Origin: SIAJ01 sp036266155
GTDB lineage: Bacteria; Planctomycetota; Planctomycetia; Gemmatales; Gemmataceae
NCBI GenBank assembly: GCA_036266155.1
Contig: DATANR010000508.1
Span: 1 to 12,837, forward strand
Direction of reading: 5' to 3'
DNA: 12,837 bases
Shown here: positions 1-5,116 of the stretch, piece by piece
Layout of the letters: every line of letters starts with the position of its first letter
Position numbering within the stretch: position 1 is the first letter of the stretch
Made by a program: the position numbers and the translations under genes
Notes under the pieces: model-generated
What the model was told of the DNA's origin: nothing
What the model saw: the letters and a program-made list of their open reading frames with translations, nothing else
Databases searched by the model: none

Positions 1-185
1 AGAAAACCCGAGTACCCCCACGCGAATTTTTCGCAAATTTTTGCGTGGCTAACCCATCGGTACTCCGCGCCCCCATGCCCTAAAAATCGTACCCCCGTCA
101 GACCGTCATTATGGCAGCGACTGCCGATTTGACATGCCAGAACTACAGTACGCGATTGACAATTTGTCAATGTCAACTCGTGCAT
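1..185 (-). CDS. partial ORF downstream of the tape measure gene, unknown function
   Basis: An ATG at 185-183 overlaps the tape measure stop codon by one base (TAATG), and a GGGA lies eight bases before it. The frame stays open for 61 codons to the window edge, so the gene is incomplete. The visible protein begins MHELTLTNCQSRTVV and is rich in Cys, Gly and basic residues; I recognise no domain. Genes after the tape measure in tailed phages usually encode distal tail or baseplate parts, but nothing in this stretch confirms that. The coupled start, the Shine-Dalgarno match and the same strand as the phage genes support it. About sixty open codons alone would not. Confidence 0.45.
   Translation of the reverse strand, partial: MHELTLTNCQSRTVVLACQIGSRCHNDGLTGVRFLGHGGAEYRWVSHAKICEKFAWGYSGF
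18..48. repeat. AT-loop inverted repeat, nested hairpins
   Basis: CCACGC (18-23) and GCGTGG (43-48) are exact inverted copies around an AT-rich interior. The interior itself holds two smaller palindromes of the forms GCGAA-TTT-TTCGC and GCAAA-TT-TTTGC. It may be a transcript hairpin, or chance structure inside the partial ORF on the minus strand. Confidence 0.4.
155..171. promoter_or_regulatory. palindrome ATTGACA-ATT-TGTCAAT, operator-like
   Basis: Perfect seven-base arms surround a three-base centre, and the right half-site TGTCAA is repeated directly afterwards. The size and symmetry fit a dimeric repressor site, but it lies just inside the start of the partial minus-strand ORF and no matching promoter is evident. 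A regulatory role is inference only. Confidence 0.25.
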
Positions 186-2137
186 TAATTGTTTCCCAAC
201 GGCTTGGGAGCAAGTATCACCTTGTTGTCGGCCAGCGCTTTTGCTATCGCTGCGTTTTCCTTCGCCATCTGTTCCATCATCTGACGCATGGCCTCGATAC
301 CATTCACAACCCGCTGCTCGGGATCGTTCGTCCCTACCGCGTGATGGGTGGCCGCCGATACAGCCTCGGCCGAATCCTTCAACGCGATGGACGCGAACTT
401 GGTGGACTGATCGAACTGGCCGGCGAACTTCTGGAAGATGTCGGCCATGCCCTGATTCGCTAATGGCGCATTGTTCCCCAGGTTGAGCGCCGCCGCGATG
501 CCCATGCCGAGCGGATTGCCCCCGGTTCGCTCCATGTTGGCAATTAGCTGTCCCGTCCCAAGTCGTTCGAACAGTGTTGCAAGGTTGTCGAATTCCTTAT
601 TCATCTCCCCCAACGGATTAACCTGCGACTTAATACCTTCCAATTGCTTTCGCTGATCATTGTTGAGTAGGTCGGGGTCAATCTTCATGCCTCTCACTCC
701 AATGTGCAGTTGCGTCGCGAACGAAATCCCAAAGTTGGCCAAGAACGCGGCCTGAAGCGTCTGGCCGTGCTTCTTAAACTCGTCGTCCATTCCGCTCAAC
801 ATGTTTCGGCCAATCATCGTCTGATTTAACAGCGATGCGCCCGCCATCGCCCGATTGAATTCAAGTAGGCGACCACCAGCGTTGTTGCTCAGCTTGCCAT
901 TCAGTCCCAACATGCGGTCCATATCCTCTTTGAGTTGCTTCAACGCTCTCTGAGTCGGTCCGTACGCCTCACTGCCTACCTTGAAATCCTCTTTGCCGCC
1001 ACCCTTGTGCGACATTGCCATACTGACACCACCGGACAGCAGGAACCCCATCGTGTCGCCAAATCCCTGCTTAAACCCATCGTAAAAAATGGCCATATAC
1101 TTCATTTCATCAACCGCCGAAGCCATTGACGTAGCAAAGGCAAACCCACCATTGTACAGGTCTTTTGCGACCGCCTCGGCAAGTCCAGCAAGCTCGTGAA
1201 ATAGCGGCCTGAATGAGTCCAGATTATCACCAGCCATACCGATCCCATCGGACAGCTTTCCCACAAACTCTTTTAGGCCAAATTCGTCAATCATCATCTG
1301 GCCGATTTTTCCCTGGAACAACTCCCAATTGTCCTTGAGCGTGGAAATTAGACCGTTGAATGTTTTCGCGCCTCTGGCAGTCCCTTCAAAGAACATGCCG
1401 CCCGCACTCGTCGCCGCAACGAAAGCGCGTTGAAGATCAGATGTCGTTATCTTCCCTTCCTCTCGCAGTTGGACGATTTCCGCCCGCGACTTGTGCATTG
1501 ACTTCGCAAGCATGTCGCCAACGGGAATGCCACCGCTGAAAATAAACTCATTCATTTCCCTGCCGGTGAGTTGGCCAGTCCCCCGCACTTGGTCATAAAT
1601 GCGCACTAGGTTCGCCATCTTGGTGGCATCGCCGAGGGCCATATCTCCGATTACGCGCAATGTGGGAATGATGTTGTCGATTTCAGTACCCGACCCCAAC
1701 AACATCTGCGCATTGCCGGCCAATTGGCTCGTTGTGAACGGCGTTTGCACGGCGAACTTCTGAATCTGACCCATCAGCGATTTGGCAGTTGACAGACTCC
1801 CCGTCATGGTGTGAAGTGAAGTGGTGATATCCTCGAACGTGGCCGCCATCTTGACCGAATCAACGATGGCGCTGCCGACCACTTCGGCCATGCCCTTGGC
1901 GCCTTCGAAGATGCCCAATCCACCGATGGCGCCGAGTCCCGCCCCGATGCCGCTCGTCAGGCCGCTAAGCATACTCGACCCGATACCGCCACCATTGCCA
2001 CCGGCGGACTTTCCAGAACTGCCCCCTAGCCGTTTCTCAAATCGCTTGTTTTCCGAGTCCGCCGTCTTGAGCGCAACAGATAGGCCAGTCGTTGATCCGG
2101 TGATTTGAATTGCAAGCGAGCCGATATCGGTGGACAT
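185..2137 (-). CDS. phage tape measure protein
   Basis: Scaffold that sets tail length and lines the tail tube of a tailed phage before release during DNA ejection. The protein has 650 residues from the ATG at 2137. I prefer this start because AGGA lies ten bases upstream; a TTG at 2164 would add nine residues. A short polar head and a Gly/Ser-rich hydrophobic segment (about residues 40-90) come first. They are followed by the conserved tape-measure N-terminal domain (about 95-260), recognisable from the TPFTTSQL, SGTEIDNIIPTL, GQLTGREMNEF and GGIPVGDMLAKSM stretches and the LREEGKITTSDLQ helix. The rest is mostly alpha-helical and Ala/Gly-rich, ending in a helical MEQMAKENAAIAKALADN tail. 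The gene is intact despite signs of decay elsewhere in the element, and its GC is lower than the host genes to the right. Confidence 0.85.
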   Translation of the reverse strand: MSTDIGSLAIQITGSTTGLSVALKTADSENKRFEKRLGGSSGKSAGGNGGGIGSSMLSGLTSGIGAGLGAIGGLGIFEGAKGMAEVVGSAIVDSVKMAATFEDITTSLHTMTGSLSTAKSLMGQIQKFAVQTPFTTSQLAGNAQMLLGSGTEIDNIIPTLRVIGDMALGDATKMANLVRIYDQVRGTGQLTGREMNEFIFSGGIPVGDMLAKSMHKSRAEIVQLREEGKITTSDLQRAFVAATSAGGMFFEGTARGAKTFNGLISTLKDNWELFQGKIGQMMIDEFGLKEFVGKLSDGIGMAGDNLDSFRPLFHELAGLAEAVAKDLYNGGFAFATSMASAVDEMKYMAIFYDGFKQGFGDTMGFLLSGGVSMAMSHKGGGKEDFKVGSEAYGPTQRALKQLKEDMDRMLGLNGKLSNNAGGRLLEFNRAMAGASLLNQTMIGRNMLSGMDDEFKKHGQTLQAAFLANFGISFATQLHIGVRGMKIDPDLLNNDQRKQLEGIKSQVNPLGEMNKEFDNLATLFERLGTGQLIANMERTGGNPLGMGIAAALNLGNNAPLANQGMADIFQKFAGQFDQSTKFASIALKDSAEAVSAATHHAVGTNDPEQRVVNGIEAMRQMMEQMAKENAAIAKALADNKVILAPKPLGNN

Positions 2138-2147
2138 AACTGCTATT

Positions 2148-2151
2148 TCCT
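2148..2151 (-). promoter_or_regulatory. Shine-Dalgarno of the tape measure gene
   Basis: AGGA on the minus strand lies ten bases before the ATG at 2137. It favours that start over the in-frame TTG nine codons upstream. Confidence 0.5.
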
Positions 2152-2237
2152 GAGCTTTGGACAATCAAATAATGGCGGTTGACCGATGCCGAATGTCGCC
2201 AACGTGAATCAATTTGAATTAAATACGACTCGTCACA

Positions 2238-2266
2238 TTGACGAATAAATTACCGTCGCCTATCAT
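2238..2266 (+). promoter_or_regulatory. sigma-70-like promoter for the small acidic ORF
   Basis: TTGACG (2238-2243) and TATCAT (2261-2266) are separated by exactly 17 bases, close to the housekeeping consensus, in an AT-rich patch. The predicted transcript would start near 2273, about 23 bases before the ATG of the 40-codon ORF at 2296. It points away from the tape measure gene, so the two units would diverge here. Confidence 0.5.
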
Positions 2267-2295
2267 GCCCGGTATCGCAGTCACTGAGCGTTAAC

Positions 2296-2418
2296 ATGTT
2301 CGAACAAATTGACGCCGATCTTGCTGCGATGGACGGCGAGCTTCACGAAATGGAAATGTCTACGATTGAACTCGGCATTATTGACTGGTCAGATGTTGAA
2401 TTGCCGCCGGTCGAATGA
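2296..2418 (+). CDS. 40-residue highly acidic small protein, unknown function
   Basis: The ORF starts MFEQIDADLAAMDGELHEME and ends ELPPVE. It has seven Glu, five Asp, one His and no Lys or Arg, an extreme charge for any protein. It lies opposite in direction to the surrounding phage structural genes, about 30 bases after a near-consensus promoter (2238-2266). A weak GAG lies eight bases before the ATG. It is followed by a strong GC hairpin (2450-2482). Small, very acidic phage proteins are often inhibitors or nucleic-acid mimics of host enzymes, but no family match is visible. Its length means chance cannot be excluded; the promoter is the main support. Confidence 0.4.
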   Translation: MFEQIDADLAAMDGELHEMEMSTIELGIIDWSDVELPPVE

Positions 2419-2449
2419 TGCCAGTGTTCGACTTGCACAAACTCAAGAA

Positions 2450-2482
2450 AGGCCCGGTGTCCCAATGGGATCAACCGGGCCT
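2450..2482 (-). terminator. terminator-like hairpin after the capsid gene
   Basis: AGGCCCGGT (2450-2458) and ACCGGGCCT (2474-2482) are perfect nine-base inverted arms. An inner TCCCA/TGGGA pairing tightens the loop. On the minus strand the stem is followed by TTCTTGAGTTTG, a partial U-rich tail, so it best fits termination of the capsid transcript before the tape measure gene. On the plus strand the tail is CTCTCTCG, which makes it a weaker terminator for the small acidic ORF. Confidence 0.5.
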
Positions 2483-2495
2483 CTCTCGATTCACG

Positions 2496-2569
2496 GCGGG
2501 CCGGCCAGGCGTTTGAGGTCGCCTATTCACGTCAGCGGCCATGCTATACGCCTTCGTGGGCCGGCCCGC
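2496..2569. repeat. long GC-rich inverted repeat between capsid and tape measure genes
   Basis: The eleven-base arms at 2496-2506 and 2559-2569 are perfect reverse complements (GCGGGCCGGCC). Inside them AGGCGT (2507-2512) pairs with ACGCCT (2548-2553), which extends the stem past a short bulge. The interior of about 35 bases carries no gene. It could fold into a stable structured RNA on either strand. It lies 52 bases past the capsid stop codon in the direction of capsid transcription. Confidence 0.55.
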
Positions 2570-2620
2570 TAGTTTCAGCACTACTCCGCGTCGTTGAGGC
2601 CTGCCGCCCGTCCCCAACAA

Positions 2621-3955
2621 CTACGCTTGCTGAAGGTACTTGATTGGATGCGTACCTGCGTCCAACACCTTCGAGTCGTTGCGTTGGAAGGCGATGAAAC
2701 CAACCTGATCGTAGTCGGCGTACCGCTCAACCAACCGCTTGATGCGAATCGGCCCGGCGTCTCGCACCTTCATTTTCGACATGTCGCCGGCCAACACCGT
2801 CTTGGTGCCAGTGGCAACGGTCGATTGCATCGACTGATTGATCGTCACGCCCTTGCCGAGGAGCAACGGCGGTTGGCCGTTGCGGAGCGTGTCCATGCCC
2901 CACAGATAGCGACCCGTCGAATCCTTCAACTTGCGAACCACGGCCGCAATGTTGTCGTGCATCATCCATCCGAATCCCGGACTGTCCCGGTAGGCCGGGT
3001 CCACCGCGTGGTACAGGTCAATCAACTCATCGGCCGCGATCGCCGTGGCCGAGGCCGCCGTCTTGCCGAGCGTAGAACCGGTCACAACGCCACCGGGCTG
3101 ACTAGAACCCGTACCGGTTGTGTGATAGCCGGCCTCGCCGCGCCCGATGCGCTCTCCCAACAACGATCCGAGCGTCTCGGTCATATCGAAGGCCGAATCC
3201 TCGTCCAATTCAGCGGACACCAGCACGAGCCCGCTGGTGAACTTGTAGGCATTGAACGTGGCAGCCCCGAACGTCGCGGCCACTTCGCTGACCTGCGCGT
3301 TTTCCGCAAGCAGTGTTCCGGCATTGCCAGTGTCGTTGACGGTGGGCCACGGCATCGGGCGGCCGTCAGCCGTGCGCAGGACCTCCGCGACTTGGCGAAC
3401 GGCGTCGTATCGCTTCAACGCCACTTCCAAGTTGTTCACGAACCCCTGAGGACGCAGATAACCGCCCTCGCTGTTAGTCCCCACGGACTGCGAACGCAAT
3501 TGTTCGCCGGGCCGCCGTTCGAGTCGGATTTCGAGTATCTTTTGGCCCGGTCGGAAGTTGAGCGAGTGACACGCCTGGCGATGACCTTCCGTCAGAGGCT
3601 TTCCGAGTTGCCGGCAAAACCACGCCTGCATCGCGAGTGCGGTTACGCGCCGATGTTCATCAGCGCTCCGCACGCCCTTGTTGCGGCGTTGGCGGTCTTG
3701 CGTCACAATGAATTCGTCACCCGGCCGAGCTTCGTATTGGTACTTCCCGCCATTGTCCCCACGCTCCAAGCGTGCCGCACGCTCATGCGCGTCGATCCGG
3801 CTGTTGAGGGAGTCGTAATCCTTGTTCGCGCCATCCCACGAGGCCCGCTCTTCCGTGTTGAAGTCGCGGTCCTCTTTCGAGATGACATCACGCAGCGCCA
3901 GAATCTTGGCCGTTACCGATTCCCGATCTTCACGCAGCTTCTGAATGGTACTCAA
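2621..3955 (-). CDS. phage major capsid protein, HK97 family
   Basis: Shell protein of a tailed-phage head. The frame is open from 4042, but I place the start at the TTG at 3955, because GGGAG lies seven bases before it and the family-like N-terminus MSTIQKLREDRES begins there; that gives 444 residues. Residues 1 to about 70 form a charged helical delta (scaffold) region (TEERASWDGANKDYDSLNSRI). A linker follows, then the mature HK97-fold part begins near SVGTNSEGGYLRPQGF. The LLAENAQVSEVAATF, TSGLVLVSAELDEDS and GLLxxx-style helical stretches and the C-terminal RYADYDQVGFIAFQRNDSKV are typical of the family. The gene is intact. The protease needed to remove the delta region is truncated just upstream. 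Confidence 0.88.
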   Translation of the reverse strand: MSTIQKLREDRESVTAKILALRDVISKEDRDFNTEERASWDGANKDYDSLNSRIDAHERAARLERGDNGGKYQYEARPGDEFIVTQDRQRRNKGVRSADEHRRVTALAMQAWFCRQLGKPLTEGHRQACHSLNFRPGQKILEIRLERRPGEQLRSQSVGTNSEGGYLRPQGFVNNLEVALKRYDAVRQVAEVLRTADGRPMPWPTVNDTGNAGTLLAENAQVSEVAATFGAATFNAYKFTSGLVLVSAELDEDSAFDMTETLGSLLGERIGRGEAGYHTTGTGSSQPGGVVTGSTLGKTAASATAIAADELIDLYHAVDPAYRDSPGFGWMMHDNIAAVVRKLKDSTGRYLWGMDTLRNGQPPLLLGKGVTINQSMQSTVATGTKTVLAGDMSKMKVRDAGPIRIKRLVERYADYDQVGFIAFQRNDSKVLDAGTHPIKYLQQA

Positions 3956-3962
3956 CTGATCG

Positions 3963-3967
3963 CTCCC
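3963..3967 (-). promoter_or_regulatory. Shine-Dalgarno deciding the capsid start
   Basis: GGGAG on the minus strand, seven bases before the TTG at 3955. The longer frame from 4042 has 29 extra residues (MQSLRSGWRD...) that do not resemble capsid N-termini, so this site decides the start. Confidence 0.55.
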
Positions 3968-4134
3968 GTTCGCAGGCCAGAAATGACGGCCGACGAGTCT
4001 GAATGTGGCACAATCCCGCCAACCACTTCGGAGGGATTGCAAAATCGACCGGTTGACGCGAACTGACGGCGAGTTTTCGACCGTGACACGTTTCCGGCAA
4101 CCAAAATAATGCCGGTCGGGGTCTGCGCCAATCG

Positions 4135-4431
4135 CTATCGGTGGGCCAGTTCCAAGACACGGGCATGCGCCATCACGGCATCACGGGACAAGCGTTTGTT
4201 GGCGTCGTGGTTGAACAGGCCGCGCACATCGTCCTCGCGAATGGCGCGGTCGAAAGCGCCCGGCGCAACGCGTTCAACGATGTCCGTGCCGAGTTGGTAT
4301 TCCGTGCCCTTGTCGTTCGGATCGTAGAACACGGCCGCGTAACCGATGATGACCGGCCGCCCACTGACGCGGTTTTCAACGCGAACACCGGCGAGCCGGG
4401 ACGTGTAACGTCGCTCGATTGTCATGGACAT
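4135..4431 (-). pseudogene. truncated HK97-type prohead protease
   Basis: The first 80 or so residues match the N-terminal part of HK97 prohead proteases. RPVIIGYAAVFYDPNDKGTE is the usual G-x-AAVF strand, VERVAPGAFDRAI is the PGAF motif, and DVRGLFNHDANKRLSRD holds the catalytic His of the FNHD motif. After that the sequence departs from the family and stops at residue 98, whereas the family usually has roughly 150-200 residues. The SFGF-type Ser motif and the later acidic region are not found in any minus frame before the capsid start, so the serine protease should be inactive. The start is the ATG at 4431 or the one two codons later. Normally it would process the delta region of the capsid protein next to it. 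Confidence 0.72.
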
Positions 4432-4580
4432 AGCCCCGAGAGTGAATTGGTTTCAATGGCGGCCGACGTGTGGTGCCAATCTCTAACTATTGCCGGACGT
4501 TCGCCGAGCATGCCGCGCAGCGGACTGGCCCACAACGAGGGCCGCGAGAGTGCGGGGAAGGCGTGGGAACATCCGTTACC

Positions 4581-4614
4581 AAACGTCGGCAATCGCGAGT
4601 TGTCGCCGACGTTT
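4581..4614 (-). terminator. hairpin after the integrase-like tail
   Basis: AAACGTCGGC (4581-4590) and GCCGACGTTT (4605-4614) are perfect ten-base arms with a 14-base loop. The hairpin begins three bases past the TGA of the minus-strand tail ORF at 4617. The A/T ends of the stem give a weakly U-rich exit on both strands, so it may act in either direction. Its position supports the tail ORF being the true end of a gene. Confidence 0.5.
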
Positions 4615-4616
4615 TG

Positions 4617-4802
4617 TCATCGTCCGGAACTTGCCGAAAGCGCGAAGTCCATCATGGCCCGGCGAGCATCTTCTGAGAGGCCGGCCCACAGTTCCGCAAG
4701 ATGGGAAAACGTCGGGTCTGGTGTATGTTCTGGTGTATGCGGTTGCGAATCGTCGCAGTAAGTGCTTGTTTGTAAGGGGTTATAGCCACTGTCCAACCGG
4801 TG
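4617..4802 (-). pseudogene. C-terminal remnant resembling a planctomycete tyrosine integrase
   Basis: The open frame ends in DPTFSHLAELWAGLSEDARR, then AMMDFALSASSGR and a stop. This resembles the Ala/Leu/Trp-rich tail (a DPDLxxLxxxWPxLPExxR pattern) that I associate with planctomycete site-specific integrases. The catalytic core is absent. Reading upstream, the frame is closed by TAA inside the anticodon loop of the tRNA fragment (4803-4805), so the gene is cut at the attachment site. A terminator-like hairpin directly follows the stop. The integrase identity rests on recalled family resemblance of about 30 residues, not on active-site residues, and could be wrong. There is no recognisable gene in the rest of 4432-4790. 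Confidence 0.35.
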
Positions 4803-4841
4803 TTAACCGGTTTGTTCCAGGTTCGAGTCCTGGTCGGGGAG
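4796..4841 (+). other. 3' half of tRNA-Asn(GTT), attachment-site remnant
   Basis: Visible in order are an anticodon stem ACCGG/CCGGT enclosing TGTTAA (anticodon GTT), a five-base variable loop TTGTT, the T arm CCAGG-TTCGAGT-CCTGG, an acceptor strand TCGGGGA and discriminator G. No D arm and no matching TCCCCGA strand lie upstream. The anticodon loop has six bases rather than seven, so this copy is non-functional. CCA is not encoded. The inverted repeat AACCGGT-GTTA-ACCGGTT (4795-4812) centred on the anticodon loop has the form of an integrase core site, and tyrosine recombinases commonly use the anticodon arm and 3' end of tRNAs. Confidence 0.75.
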
Positions 4842-4851
4842 CTAAACGGCC

Positions 4852-4871
4852 GAGTCCTGGTCTGGCAGCTT
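4852..4871 (+). repeat. degenerate second copy of the tRNA 3' tail
   Basis: Bases 4852-4871 match 4825-4844 at 17 of 20 positions (GAGTCCTGGTC followed by tGGcAGCTt instead of gGGgAGCTa), displaced by 27 bases. It covers the 3' side of the T arm and the acceptor strand. It may be a scar of an earlier integration or a local duplication. Confidence 0.5.
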
Positions 4872-5016
4872 GGACATTTCAACGCCAACCTTCTGGGTCT
4901 ACGTCCTCGAGAATCCTCAAGGACGCTTCTATATTGGCCACACGGATGATCTTGAGCGTTGCTTGGTCGTTGCGCGTCGATTCGGCGCCTCGTTGTTCAG
5001 AAATCCAATCGGATGA
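4870..5016 (+). pseudogene. N-terminal remnant of a GIY-YIG nuclease
   Basis: The frame reads FWVYVLENPQGRFYIGHTDD followed by LERCL. This is the start of small single-domain GIY-YIG nucleases (UvrC N-terminal/YhbQ type): YVL stands for the GIY element, YIG is exact, and the Arg of DLER is the conserved basic residue. The sequence then leaves the family and stops about 45 residues in. Full proteins have roughly 80-100 residues, with a catalytic Glu in the missing half. Other frames do not continue the domain. A TTG at 4870, inside the degenerate tRNA tail, is the only nearby start. I regard it as a decayed gene. Confidence 0.6.
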
Positions 5017-5116
5017 CCGCCGGTAATCTCGCGTGCCCACCGCGATTTCTGTTGGCAGAATCTGATCAATTCGGCTAATCTGCCTGGACTCGTCACTCGC
5101 AATTCGGAACCCACCG

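Larger units (their letters stand above)
1..4841. mobile_element. right end of a prophage-like element integrated at a tRNA-Asn gene
   Basis: The minus strand carries phage structural genes (prohead protease fragment, HK97-type capsid, tape measure), and the block ends abruptly at a 3' tRNA fragment at 4796-4841. Beyond that point the genes are ordinary planctomycete chromosomal ones. Because the fragment is the 3' half of a plus-strand tRNA, the element should lie to its left, with the intact tRNA and the other attachment copy beyond position 1. Portal, terminase, connector and tail tube genes are missing from the visible part, and the protease is truncated, so a defective or satellite-like element is more likely than a complete phage. 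The left boundary is not in the window. Confidence 0.7.

Noticed and set aside
2594..4066. 490-codon plus-strand ORF opposite the capsid gene
   Set aside because: Arg/His/Val-rich product with no domain; the opposite strand clearly encodes an HK97 capsid protein, and the long open antisense frame follows from GC-rich codon use.
4141..4761. 206-codon plus-strand ORF across the protease fragment and spacer
   Set aside because: Its first part is antisense to the recognisable protease and no domain is visible.
4770..4843. complete functional tRNA gene
   Set aside because: No D arm, no 5' acceptor strand complementary to TCGGGGA, and a six-base anticodon loop.
4490..5026. 178-codon plus-strand ORF through the tRNA fragment
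   Set aside because: The frame reads GVNRFVPGSSPGRGA through the tRNA, a typical spurious translation of tRNA sequence.
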